Origin: Stakelama flava
Lineage (GTDB): Bacteria > Pseudomonadota > Alphaproteobacteria > Sphingomonadales > Sphingomonadaceae
Direction: 5' to 3'
DNA: 64,000 nucleotides
NCBI RefSeq assembly: GCF_019351405.1
Contig: NZ_JAHWZX010000007.1
Span: 1-64,000 of the forward strand
Numbering within the stretch: the first letter of the stretch is position 1; each line of letters opens with the position of its first letter. Below the pieces are notes generated by a model. That model was not told where the DNA came from. It worked only from the letters and a program-made list of their open reading frames with translations, and did no database searches. The translations under genes were made by a program, and so were the position numbers. Positions 36,660-44,821 of this stretch are shown here, in pieces.

Positions 36660-37541
36660 TCAGATCGCGCCGCTGAACGTATCGCACGCCGCCGGATCGC
36701 CGCTTTGCAGGCCGGTGCGAAGCCATTTCATCCGCTGTTCGGACGTGCCGTGCGTGAAGCTGTCGGGAACGACCCGCCCCTGCGCCTGCCGCTGCAGCGT
36801 ATCGTCGCCGATGGCGTTGGCAGCGCGCATCCCCTCCTCAATATCGCCGGGGTCGAGCCGGTCGCGATTGCGCGCAGCGAAAACGCCGGCATAGCAATCC
36901 GCCTGCAGTTCCAGCCGCACCGACAGCGCATTGCCCTGCGTGCGGCCAAGTTGCGCCTGCTTCTGCGCGACATCGCCCGACGTGCCGAGCAGGTCCTGAA
37001 CATGGTGCCCCATTTCGTGGGCGATCACATAGGCCCGGGCAAAGTCCCCATCCGCGCCATAGCGGTTCTTTAGTTCGTCGAAAAAGCTGGTGTCGATATA
37101 CACGCCATCGTCGCTCGGACAGTAGAACGGCCCCATTGCGGACTGCGCCGCACCGCATCCGGACTGCGCATTTTCGTCGTAGAAATCGATCGTCGCGGGG
37201 GTGTAGCGTTTCCCCGACTCGGCGAATATCTGCTGCCAGGTGGTGTCGGCGAGTGTCATTACCCGGCACGCGAACAGCTCGTCGGGCGTATCGCACGGCA
37301 CCGCCCGGCCGGTCTGCGCCTGTTGCGAGGACGGCGTTTGCGTGCCCGTCTGAACCCCGCCCCCGCCAAGATACATATAGGCGAGCGCCACGATACCGAT
37401 AATGGCGATCGTCCCGCATCCAAGTTTGCGCCCCAACAGCAGCGGCAGCAGACCCAGCAGGCCGAACCCGCCGCCATTGCCGCCCCCGCCGCGGCCAAGG
37501 TCGCGCGCATTGCTGGTCGGGTCGAGATCGTCGAGCCGCAT
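36660..37541 (-). CDS. Neutral zinc metallopeptidase, YpfJ/KPN_02809 family
   Basis: A 293-residue membrane-anchored metalloprotease: Gly-rich N-terminus (RGGGGNGGGFG), one membrane helix (about 41-60), and the catalytic domain with GPFYCPSDDGVYID and the zinc motif HEMGHH, plus ELQADCYAG as the third ligand region. ATG 37541 is chosen since upstream residues to 37655 do not fit. Substrate is unknown. Divergent from the patatin gene. Confidence 0.92.
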   Translation of the reverse strand: MRLDDLDPTSNARDLGRGGGGNGGGFGLLGLLPLLLGRKLGCGTIAIIGIVALAYMYLGGGGVQTGTQTPSSQQAQTGRAVPCDTPDELFACRVMTLADTTWQQIFAESGKRYTPATIDFYDENAQSGCGAAQSAMGPFYCPSDDGVYIDTSFFDELKNRYGADGDFARAYVIAHEMGHHVQDLLGTSGDVAQKQAQLGRTQGNALSVRLELQADCYAGVFAARNRDRLDPGDIEEGMRAANAIGDDTLQRQAQGRVVPDSFTHGTSEQRMKWLRTGLQSGDPAACDTFSGAI

Positions 37542-37665
37542 GAAAAAACGCCTTTCGTCATTGTCGCCGCGTGTGCGACAATGCCTCAGCGGCCGGCAGG
37601 TTGCACGGCTATTTATCGCGGCCCAACTCTTGATGCGGTGCAGCGCAACCGCCATTTAGCCGGCG

Positions 37666-38829
37666 ATGGCCGATGCCGACCCCTCCCAAACCCGCCTGAA
37701 ACACGGCGGCGCGCTGCCGCTTCCGGGCTGTGTCGCGCTGGTGTTGCAGGGCGGTGGCGCGCTGGGCAGCTATCAGGCGGGCGTGATCGAGGCGCTTGCC
37801 GAATCGGCGATCGATATCGACTGGGTAGCCGGGATTTCGATCGGCGCGGTCAACGCCGCCATTTTCGCGGGCAACCCGCCCGAACGGCGGGTCGAGCGGC
37901 TGAACGATTTCTGGAGCGAGGTGACGAGCGCGCTGCCAAGTTTTCCCCTGCCCAACTGGGACGCGGCGCGCGAATTCGTTCACGAATGGTCGGCGGGCAG
38001 CGTCGCCGCCACCGGCGTTCCCGGCTTTTTCCGCCCGCGCACGATCCCGCCGATGTTCGCTTCGCCCGGCACGCCCGAAGCGCTCAGCTTCTACGACACC
38101 GCCCCGCTTGTCGAAACGCTCGACCGGCTGATCGACTGGGATTTGCTCAATGACGGCCCGGTCCGGCTGTCGGTGGGGGCGGTTGACGTCGAAAACGGCA
38201 ATTTCCGCTATTTCGACACGCACGAGATGCGGATCGACGCGCGTCACATCATGGCATCGGGCGCACTCCCGCCCGGCTTGCCGCCGGTAGAGATTGACGG
38301 GCGGCTATATTGGGATGGCGGCCTCGTTTCGAATACGCCGCTTACGCATGTTCTCGACCATCAGGAATGCCCGATGCTGGTGTTTCAGGTCGACCTGTTC
38401 GCATCCAATGCGGGGCTTCCGCACACGATTCTAGACGTGATGGCGCGTGAAAAGGAAATTCGCTTTTCCAGCCGCACGCGTCAGGTATCCGCCGCGCATA
38501 TGCGCGATCGTACGGTCCGCGCGGCGATCCGCAAGGTGCTTGACAAGCTGCCGAAGGAATTCACCGACGATCCGGACGTTCATGCGCTTCGCGACATGGC
38601 GGCGGAGATGCCGGTCAATCTGGTTCAGCTCATCTATCGCGCCAATGCCTGGGAGGGGGGCAGCCGCGATTTCGAATTTTCGCAGCGCACGATGCGCGAA
38701 CATTGGCAATCGGGGCGTCAGGCGGTCGGCGAGACCATGGCGAAATCGCGCCTCGTCGCGCAGAATATTCTCGACGGCAGGACCGCGGCCTTCGACCTGA
38801 CCCATCATAATCCGCACAGCAAGGAGTAG
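37666..38829 (+). CDS. Patatin-like phospholipase with DUF3734 tail
   Basis: A 387-residue serine lipase: oxyanion loop GGGALGSYQAG, nucleophile Ser58 in GISIG and Asp217 in WDGG form the patatin dyad. The C-terminal third matches the DUF3734 extension found in bacterial patatins. It is seven bases before bdhA, a pairing I recognise from other alphaproteobacteria. A link to hydroxybutyrate oligomer or polymer turnover is inference from that pairing. Confidence 0.93.
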   Translation: MADADPSQTRLKHGGALPLPGCVALVLQGGGALGSYQAGVIEALAESAIDIDWVAGISIGAVNAAIFAGNPPERRVERLNDFWSEVTSALPSFPLPNWDAAREFVHEWSAGSVAATGVPGFFRPRTIPPMFASPGTPEALSFYDTAPLVETLDRLIDWDLLNDGPVRLSVGAVDVENGNFRYFDTHEMRIDARHIMASGALPPGLPPVEIDGRLYWDGGLVSNTPLTHVLDHQECPMLVFQVDLFASNAGLPHTILDVMAREKEIRFSSRTRQVSAAHMRDRTVRAAIRKVLDKLPKEFTDDPDVHALRDMAAEMPVNLVQLIYRANAWEGGSRDFEFSQRTMREHWQSGRQAVGETMAKSRLVAQNILDGRTAAFDLTHHNPHSKE

Positions 38830-38836
38830 CGTAATC

Positions 38837-39622
38837 ATGTTCCTGAAGGGCAAGAGCGTCATCGTAACCGGGTCCACCTCCGGCATCGGCCTTGCCTATG
38901 CCAAGGCGTTTGCCGCCGAAGGCGCGGCCGTGATGATCAACGGTTTCGGCGATGCCGACGCGATCGAAAAGGAACGCGCCGCGATAGCCGAAACCAGCGG
39001 CGCAAAGGCGCTCTACGATGCCGCCGATATGACCAAGCCCGATCAGATCGCCGCCATGGTCGAACGGTGCAGCAAGGAACTGGGCGGGCCTGACATCGTC
39101 ATCGCCAATGCCGGTATCCAGCATGTCGCGAAGATCGAGGATTTCCCGCCCGAAAAGTTCGAGGCGATCCTAGACATCAACCTTAAATCGGCTTGGTATC
39201 TGTTCCGCGCCGCCGTGCCGCATATGAAGCAGAAGGGATGGGGCCGCATCCTGTCGACCGCATCGGCGCACAGCCTGGTCGCCAGCCCGAACAAGACAGC
39301 CTATATCATGGCCAAGCACGGCATCGCCGGACTCACCAAGACTCTGGCGCTGGAAACCGCGACCGACGGGATCACCGTCAACTGCATTTCGCCCGGCTAT
39401 GTCTGGACGCCACTGGTCGAAAAGCAGATTCCCGATACAATGGAATCGCGCGGCCTTACCCGCGAACAGGTGATGAATGACGTTCTTTTGTCGGCGCAGC
39501 CCACCAAGGAATTCGTGATGCCCGAGGAAGTGGCGGCGCTTGCGGTATTCCTGTGCCGGGACGAGGCGAAGGCGATCACCGGCGCGAATTATTCGATCGA
39601 CGGCGGCTGGACCGCGGAATAA
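38837..39622 (+). CDS. bdhA: D-3-hydroxybutyrate dehydrogenase
   Basis: A 261-residue short-chain dehydrogenase: TGSTSGIG, NAGIQHVAKIEDFP (the H after NAGIQ is typical of BdhA), Ser143, Tyr156 and Lys160, and SPGYVWTPLVEKQIPD. It oxidises 3-hydroxybutyrate to acetoacetate, the last step of PHB use. AAGGAG precedes the ATG; it is co-transcribed with the patatin. phbB of the synthetic branch lies 20 kb away. Confidence 0.94.
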   Translation: MFLKGKSVIVTGSTSGIGLAYAKAFAAEGAAVMINGFGDADAIEKERAAIAETSGAKALYDAADMTKPDQIAAMVERCSKELGGPDIVIANAGIQHVAKIEDFPPEKFEAILDINLKSAWYLFRAAVPHMKQKGWGRILSTASAHSLVASPNKTAYIMAKHGIAGLTKTLALETATDGITVNCISPGYVWTPLVEKQIPDTMESRGLTREQVMNDVLLSAQPTKEFVMPEEVAALAVFLCRDEAKAITGANYSIDGGWTAE

Positions 39623-39698
39623 TCGCAGGCGCGCAAACGCTGATCTGGACAGGCCCGCAGCTTCGGCTAGGCTTGGCGCTTCTGTTCTGGGGAAGCAC

Positions 39699-40343
39699 AT
39701 GGCCTTGCCGAAGTCGGCAACTGTTCTGGTCGCTATAGTATCGCTGGGCGGCTGCGCGCATCGTACCGCCGCCCGCGATGGCGGCAATGTCGACACCGCG
39801 CAGACCGCGCCGCTCGATTGGCGCAAGGTAGCAACCGATCGCGATCGCGAACGACTGCGCGGGTGGCGCGATGCATGGATGGCGGCATTACCCGCCGCGC
39901 GCGCGGCCGCGCCTGAAGCGATCGCAGCGCACCCCGCGCTGTTCGATCCCGACCGCGCACTGGCCACTCCCCTGCCGCCGCCCGGCGATTATTCCTGCCG
40001 TACATATAAGTTGGGCGCGGCGCGCAGCGGGCTTCGCGACTTTCTGGCTTACCCCGCTTATCCCTGCACGGTCGCGCGGGAGGACAACGTGCTCAGCCTC
40101 ACGCGCTATGGCGGATCGCAGCGCCCCGTTGGCCTGATCTTCAGCGATACCGCAACGCGCGGCGTTTTTCTGGGAACGTTGGTGCTCGGCAATGAACGCA
40201 GTCCGCTCGATTACGGCCGTGATCGCTATCGCGACATGGCCGGGCTGGTCGAACGGATCGATGACGCGCGCTGGCGGCTGGTGCTGCCCAGTCCTGCGTT
40301 CGAATCGAAACTCGACATAGTGGAAATAACTCCCGTCGGCTAA
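39699..40343 (+). CDS. DUF4893 lipoprotein
   Basis: A 214-residue lipoprotein with lipobox LGGC and the DUF4893 body: DWRKVATDRDRERLRGWRDAW, GDYSCRTYKLG, FLAYPAYPCTV and a GTLVLGNE segment. Function is unknown; two cysteines could pair. GGGGAAG precedes the ATG. Its TAA stop directly abuts the left inverted repeat of the cargo module, so the module starts without damaging the gene. Confidence 0.8.
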   Translation: MALPKSATVLVAIVSLGGCAHRTAARDGGNVDTAQTAPLDWRKVATDRDRERLRGWRDAWMAALPAARAAAPEAIAAHPALFDPDRALATPLPPPGDYSCRTYKLGAARSGLRDFLAYPAYPCTVAREDNVLSLTRYGGSQRPVGLIFSDTATRGVFLGTLVLGNERSPLDYGRDRYRDMAGLVERIDDARWRLVLPSPAFESKLDIVEITPVG

Positions 40344-40382
40344 GAGCACGACCGAAAATCAGGTTGAGCGGTTTCAGCAGCT
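40343..40382. repeat. Left 40-bp inverted repeat of the cargo module
   Basis: This segment (core ACCGAAAATCAGGTTGAGCG) is the reverse complement of 43150-43189 with three mismatches in 40. It starts on the last base of the DUF4893 stop codon and runs into the AraC remnant. CTAA precedes it (40340-40343) and recurs at 43188-43191. Confidence 0.85.
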
Positions 40383-40638
40383 CGCAGCAGTTGCCGGCAT
40401 GAGCGAGCCGGCCTTTCATCTGCACTTTCGTGAGATGACGCCCTTGTCGCCCTTGCAATTCCAAAAGCAACTGCGCCTTATTGAGGCGCGGAGGATGATG
40501 GTGGTGGACGGCTCGACGATTTCGCACGCAGCGCACACAGTCGGTTATCAGAGCGTTTCGCAGTTTACACGGCAGTATCGACGGTTGTTTGGCGCACCTC
40601 CGCGACAGAACATCGAACAAGATAAAGCACTGGCTTGA
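40345..40638 (+). pseudogene. AraC-family regulator, C-terminal remnant
   Basis: An open frame (ATG 40399, 79 residues) reads as the AraC DNA-binding domain from its first helix-turn-helix: AGMSEPAFHLHFREMTPLSPLQFQKQLRLIEARRMM, then SISHAAHTVGYQSVSQFTRQYRRLFGAPP. The N-terminal effector domain of about 180 residues is absent, and the frame enters directly from the left inverted repeat. It is therefore a 5'-truncated gene. A free DNA-binding domain could still act, which is speculative. Confidence 0.8.
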
Positions 40639-40691
40639 ACGACAAAGGCAGCATCAGCCGACATCTGTCATTCCCTGAAACTAATTCGCGA

Positions 40692-40991
40692 TCAGTCTCG
40701 AGGCGAGCGCTCGTTGCGGACATCATACATCATGACCTCGTTGCGCATCCGATCGTGCCACTTTTCAAAGATCGCGATCACCTCGGAGCGCGCCAGATAG
40801 GCATCGAGCGATTCTCGGTCGCGCCAGCGTTCGAGCACCACGACGCTGCCCTCTTCCGGGGTGTCGAGGGTGAAGGAGAAGAAGAGGTTGCCGTCGGCCG
40901 CGCGGCCCAATGGCAGCGTGGCGCGAGCATCGGCGAGAAACTCGTCAACTTCGTCCGGGGCCACGAATACATGTCCTGCGATGATTAACAT
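40692..40991 (-). CDS. Antibiotic biosynthesis monooxygenase-domain (quinol monooxygenase-like) protein
   Basis: A 99-residue ABM-fold protein: AGHVFVAPDEVDEFLADARA, GNLFFSFTLDTPEEGSVVVLERW, and an ESLDAYLARSEVIAIFEKW helix. Such dimeric proteins act as cofactor-free monooxygenases of quinones or as heme-degrading enzymes. It lies 45 bases after the alcohol dehydrogenase gene on the same strand, with AAGGA before the ATG, so the two are probably one operon. Confidence 0.88.
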   Translation of the reverse strand: MLIIAGHVFVAPDEVDEFLADARATLPLGRAADGNLFFSFTLDTPEEGSVVVLERWRDRESLDAYLARSEVIAIFEKWHDRMRNEVMMYDVRNERSPRD

Positions 40992-41036
40992 GGTGCGTCC
41001 TTTTCTGCTGTTCCGGCGTTTCTGGCTCGCGGCGGC

Positions 41037-42059
41037 TCAGCCGAGCGTGACAACGATCTTGGTTCCCGAGACACCGGCCTTCTGCGCGTTCAGCGCGCCC
41101 TGAAGCGCCTCCAGACCATGACCTGCGACCCGGGATTTAGGTGCCGCCTGATAGCGGCTCTGCGCCAGCGCGGCGGGCAGGAAATCCTTGTAGATCATTG
41201 GCCCGACAGCATCGTCCTTGAGCGAGGTGCCGAAGATATGCCCGACCTTGACGTCGTCGCGGAAGCCCTCGGGGGCGGGCAGTGTCGCGGCAATCATTTT
41301 GCTGCCCTCGGCGCGGGCCACGATCTCAGCGCAGTCGTCGAGACTGCCGGTCGCATGCAGTGTCCCGGCAAGGCTGTGGCCTCGCAGCGCGGCCAGCAAA
41401 TCCTCGATCAGCGTATCGGCAGCATGATCGAATATCTGATCCGCCCCCAGGTCCTTCAGCATTCCAGCATTGCGGGCCGAGGCGGTGGCGAACACGGTGT
41501 AACCTGAAGCGACCGCCAGCTGGATGGCGTTACACCCCACGCTGGAGGAGCCGCCCCAGACCAGCACAACCGCGTCTTTCGCCGTCGCAGCCAGCGACGG
41601 CCCTGGCAGGGCAAGCTGCGTTTCGCCATAAAGGCCGCTGGCGGCCGTACCCAGACCCAGGGGCAACACGGAGGCATCCGCGAAGGACAGCGTCGCGGGA
41701 ATAGGCGCAGCCATGTGGTCCGACACAATGGTATATTGCTGGAATGCGCCTTCAGCGGATTTGTTGACGGTGGTGCTCACCGCCTGGCCCAGCACGCGAT
41801 CGCCGACGGCAAAGCGCCTGACCTCAGGACCGATGGCGGCAACAGTGCCAGCGACATCGCTGCCGGTGATCAAGGGGAAGGTCAGCCACGGAAGAATGGC
41901 GCCGTTCTGCAACAGCCAGTCCAACGGGTTGATCGCGATCGCAGCGTTCTCGATCAGGATCTCGTTGCCTTGGGGCTTGGGGATCGGCGCGGAGCCGAGG
42001 ATGAGTGCCGGCGCGTTCTCGTACTGCCAGGCGGCGATTTGCGTGGATTGGGCGGTCAT
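41037..42059 (-). CDS. Zinc-type alcohol dehydrogenase/quinone reductase-like enzyme (MDR)
   Basis: A 340-residue medium-chain dehydrogenase/reductase: INPLDWLLQNG, GSDVAGTVAAIGPEVRRFAVGDRVLG, VWGGSSSVGCNAIQLA (NADPH loop) and DDAVGPMIYKDFL. The zinc ligands of classical alcohol dehydrogenases are absent, so a quinone- or enoyl-reductase activity is more likely. GAGGAAG lies seven bases before the ATG. Divergent from a LysR gene, which probably controls it. Confidence 0.88.
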   Translation of the reverse strand: MTAQSTQIAAWQYENAPALILGSAPIPKPQGNEILIENAAIAINPLDWLLQNGAILPWLTFPLITGSDVAGTVAAIGPEVRRFAVGDRVLGQAVSTTVNKSAEGAFQQYTIVSDHMAAPIPATLSFADASVLPLGLGTAASGLYGETQLALPGPSLAATAKDAVVLVWGGSSSVGCNAIQLAVASGYTVFATASARNAGMLKDLGADQIFDHAADTLIEDLLAALRGHSLAGTLHATGSLDDCAEIVARAEGSKMIAATLPAPEGFRDDVKVGHIFGTSLKDDAVGPMIYKDFLPAALAQSRYQAAPKSRVAGHGLEALQGALNAQKAGVSGTKIVVTLG

Positions 42060-42127
42060 CGGATGCTTCCTCGATATTATGGTCGCAAGATGGCTCTGTT
42101 CATTGTAAACTTTAATAGGCATAAAAA

Positions 42128-42142
42128 TCACTGTATCAGTGA
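42128..42142. promoter_or_regulatory. Palindromic candidate operator between the dehydrogenase and LysR genes
   Basis: TCACTG-TAT-CAGTGA is a perfect palindrome in the 96-base divergent region, 13 bases before the LysR ATG. The region is AT-rich (TAAACTTTAATAGGCAT nearby). It is a plausible binding site for the LysR protein. Confidence 0.5.
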
Positions 42143-42155
42143 CTCGAGGGAATGA

Positions 42156-43091
42156 ATGATTGGCGGCGGGGATTACGCGGAGCTGCGGGCCTTCATGATG
42201 GTCGTCGACACTCGCAGCTTCCGCGAAGCGGCCGGGCGGCTGGGGATCACGCCCTCGGCGTTGAGCCGGACGATCAAGCGCCTGGAAGAACGGCTGGGGC
42301 AACGCCTGCTCAACCGTACGACGCGCGCCGTGTCGCCCAGCGAGGCCGGGCAGTCGCTCTATACCCGGCTTGTGCCCGCGGTCGCGGGCCTGGAAGAGGC
42401 AGTGCACGACACGCTCGCCCAACGGGGCGATGCCGTGGGGACGGTGCGGCTCAACCTGCCGCGTCTGACGGCCGAGGTGCTTTTGATGCCACGGCTCGCG
42501 CAATTCATCGCGCTCTACCCCGGTATCCATCTCGACATGGTGATCGACGATGCGCTGAGCGATGTGGTTGGCAAGGGCTTTGATGCCGGCATCCGGATGG
42601 GCGAGCTGCTCGAAAAGGACATGATTGCGATCCGGCTCAGCCCGCCGTTTCGCAATGCCATTGTCGCGACGCCCGGCTATCTGGCGGCGCATGGGACACC
42701 GCATTCGCCACAGGACCTGAAGCATCACCGCTGCATCAACTATCGCTGGGGATCAAATTGCCAATCTTGGCGCTGGCCCTTCGAAAGCGAAGACGGCCCG
42801 CTGGAAATCAATGTCGAGGGGCCATTTTCAGTCAATGACACCGGACTTTTGAAGGGTGCCGCATTGTCGGGTGTCGGTCTCGCCTGTGTCAGCGAAACGC
42901 TGGTCGAGCATGAGCTTGCACGCGGCGATCTTGTGCGGGTTCTGGAGCCTTGGAGCAAGCGCTATGCCGGCTTCTTCCTCTACCACCCCAGTCGACGTCG
43001 GACGCCCCCGGCGCTCCGCGCGTTGATCGATTTCCTGGCTGAACAGCCTTCTCAAAATGGCCGCCCAGCAATGCAAAACCGGCCACAATGA
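42156..43091 (+). CDS. LysR-family transcriptional regulator
   Basis: A 311-residue LysR protein: helix-turn-helix with FREAAGRLGITPSALSRTIKRLEERLGQRLLNRTTRAVSPSEAG, effector domain with FDAGIRMGELLEKDMIAIRL. It faces the dehydrogenase-monooxygenase operon, the classical arrangement for a LysR activator and its target. It resembles the other LysR at 32.4 kb (shared FDAGIRMGE). It ends 58 bases before the right inverted repeat. Confidence 0.93.
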   Translation: MIGGGDYAELRAFMMVVDTRSFREAAGRLGITPSALSRTIKRLEERLGQRLLNRTTRAVSPSEAGQSLYTRLVPAVAGLEEAVHDTLAQRGDAVGTVRLNLPRLTAEVLLMPRLAQFIALYPGIHLDMVIDDALSDVVGKGFDAGIRMGELLEKDMIAIRLSPPFRNAIVATPGYLAAHGTPHSPQDLKHHRCINYRWGSNCQSWRWPFESEDGPLEINVEGPFSVNDTGLLKGAALSGVGLACVSETLVEHELARGDLVRVLEPWSKRYAGFFLYHPSRRRTPPALRALIDFLAEQPSQNGRPAMQNRPQ

Positions 43092-43369
43092 AAGCAGGCG
43101 GCATTCGGCATCGGAGCTTGCCGGTCTTCGCAACGCTCGGTGAATCACAAGCTGCTGAAATCGCTCAACCTGATTTTCGGTCGGGATCTAACACCACGTT
43201 GCATTGCCCTGCACCCGCAGCAATATCGTCATGGCGAGCTCCGAAGGGGCGCGGCAATCGATATCCATGCGGCATACCCCATGGTTGCTCGATCGCCGCA
43301 TAGCTACACTCCTCGCGATGAGGACATAGCCAAGCGAATCAGACTCACTGCGCCTCGGTATGACGCGCG
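43092..43369. other. Gene-free right border of the cargo module
   Basis: About 280 bases containing the right inverted repeat (43150-43189). No supportable gene. The core CDF transporter follows. Confidence 0.55.
43150..43189. repeat. Right 40-bp inverted repeat of the cargo module
   Basis: Reverse complement of 40343-40382 with 37 of 40 bases identical (core CGCTCAACCTGATTTTCGGT). On the minus strand it also encodes a short AraC-like stretch (TENQVERFQQL) before diverging, the same peptide that begins the AraC remnant at the left end. CTAA lies at 43188-43191. Confidence 0.85.
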
Positions 43370-44359
43370 TCAGCCAAGGGTCTTTCGCGGCGACCGGATC
43401 GACGACTGTCCCGGCTTCGTGGCGGCATTTTCACGCTTTTCGGGGCGGATATAGATCGATGTCAGTTGCGGCACCGCCTCGCGCAACGAATCCTCAATCT
43501 CCTCGATGATCGTTTCGGCATCACCCATCTGAACCAGATCGTCGAAATCCGCGCTGACCGCGACGAATATACCTTCGGGCGAGGTGTGGATCGTGCGTAC
43601 ATGATTGACGCCGACGATCGCGCTATGCGCGCCGACCACGGTTTCGATGGTTTCTACAACGCTCTTGTCCGCACCCTCCCCGATAAGCAGTCCCTTGGCT
43701 TCACGCGCGAGCAGCAACGCCACCGCACCAAGTATCAGGCCGATGACGATCGACGCGGCACCATCGATGCGCGGGTCGTTGAAATGCCCGCTAGCCCACA
43801 CGCCGATGCCCGCAACTACAAGGCCGGCACATGCCGCACTGTCTTCGAACAGGACGACGAAACCGCTGGGGTCTTTTGACTGGCGAACCGCCTGCCACCA
43901 GCCGGTATCGCCCTTCGCGCTCGCAAATTCACGCACCGCGATGACCCAGGACGTGCCCTCCAACACGAAGGCCATGGCAAGCACGATATAGCTTAGCGTC
44001 GCATCCTCGATCTCAGCCGGGTCCTGGATATGCAGATAGCCTTCATAGACCGACAGGCCCGCCCCAATCGCGAAAATCAGGATGGCGACCACGAAGCTCC
44101 AGAAATACAGTTCGCGGCCATAGCCGAATGGATGGGCATCGTCGGGCGGCTTTTTCGCGCGATGCTCGCCATAGAGGAGCAGAATCTGATTGCCGCTGTC
44201 GACGACCGAATGAAATCCTTCGGTCAGCATCGAGGACGAACCAGAAAGCGCCGCCGCGATGAATTTCGCGACGGCGATTCCGATATTGGCGGCAAGCGCG
44301 GCATATAGAACGATATGCTCGCGCCAACCCTGCGGTGCGGCCGCTGCCTGTTTGCTCAC
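43370..44359 (-). CDS. Cation diffusion facilitator (CDF) transporter
   Basis: A 329-residue CDF exporter: helix with MLTEGFHSVVDSGNQILLLYGEHRAKKPPDDAHPFGYGRELYFW (E-x2-HSxxDxxN and HPFGYGRE motifs), about five to six membrane helices, and a cytoplasmic C-terminal domain with a HVRTIHTSPEGIFVAVSADFD ferredoxin-like fold. The family expels zinc, cobalt, iron or manganese; which metal cannot be told. The small hydrophilic gene starts 29 bases upstream. Confidence 0.92.
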   Translation of the reverse strand: MSKQAAAAPQGWREHIVLYAALAANIGIAVAKFIAAALSGSSSMLTEGFHSVVDSGNQILLLYGEHRAKKPPDDAHPFGYGRELYFWSFVVAILIFAIGAGLSVYEGYLHIQDPAEIEDATLSYIVLAMAFVLEGTSWVIAVREFASAKGDTGWWQAVRQSKDPSGFVVLFEDSAACAGLVVAGIGVWASGHFNDPRIDGAASIVIGLILGAVALLLAREAKGLLIGEGADKSVVETIETVVGAHSAIVGVNHVRTIHTSPEGIFVAVSADFDDLVQMGDAETIIEEIEDSLREAVPQLTSIYIRPEKRENAATKPGQSSIRSPRKTLG

Positions 44360-44388
44360 GGATCAGGCCGCGATAGGTCCGGCTTTCT

Positions 44389-44688
44389 TCACTTGCCTTT
44401 TTCCTCGCGCCGTTTGCGCTCTTCCGCCTCGTCATAGCCGGACGACGGGGCCGGATCGCTCGCATGCACCGGCTGGGTCGTCGCTGGCGGATCGGAGGCG
44501 TCCATTGATTCCGCGACACCTTCGTCCAGCCGCGCCTGCTTGCTTTCGGGATTGCGCGCCAACCGCTCTTCGATGGTACTTTCCTTGTGTCGCTTCGCCG
44601 TTTCCGCATCGCTGTCGGGGTCGGGCGGCGCGACGGACATTCCCTTCATCGCGCGTTCGTCCACTCCGGTTCCGGTCTTGTCGGCCAT
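44389..44688 (-). CDS. Small hydrophilic stress-type protein, unknown
   Basis: A 99-residue highly charged, low-complexity protein beginning MADKTGTGVDERAMKGMSV, rich in Asp, Glu, Ser and Lys, probably disordered. No family is recognised. GGGAGA lies six bases before ATG 44688; a longer frame to 44763 is not preferred. An exact EcfG promoter starts 31 bases upstream, so it likely belongs to the general stress regulon, like other small hydrophilic proteins. Confidence 0.75.
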   Translation of the reverse strand: MADKTGTGVDERAMKGMSVAPPDPDSDAETAKRHKESTIEERLARNPESKQARLDEGVAESMDASDPPATTQPVHASDPAPSSGYDEAEERKRREEKGK

Positions 44689-44718
44689 TGTCTGTCTCCC
44701 GAATGAGTTGCATCGATC

Positions 44719-44744
44719 AACGAGCCGGAACGGCCGGACGTTCC
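44719..44744 (-). promoter_or_regulatory. EcfG promoter of the small hydrophilic protein
   Basis: On the minus strand GGAAC (44744-44740) and CGTT (44722-44719) are 17 bases apart, an exact match to the EcfG consensus. It would give a leader of about 20 bases to ATG 44688. Confidence 0.75.
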
Positions 44745-44761
44745 CCGTTCGAAGCGCAAAC

Positions 44762-44794
44762 AAAAAGCCCGGCGAGTCTCCCCGCCGGGCTTTT
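44762..44794 (-). terminator. Intrinsic terminator of the BI-1 gene
   Basis: AAAAGCCCGGCGGGGAGACTCGCCGGGCTTTTT-type structure on the minus strand: a stem of nine to ten base pairs ending in five T. It lies 28 bases after the BI-1 stop. It is also symmetrical enough to act in the other direction. Confidence 0.88.
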
Positions 44795-44821
44795 GCCGTT
44801 CAATATTGCGGCCCGCGCGGA

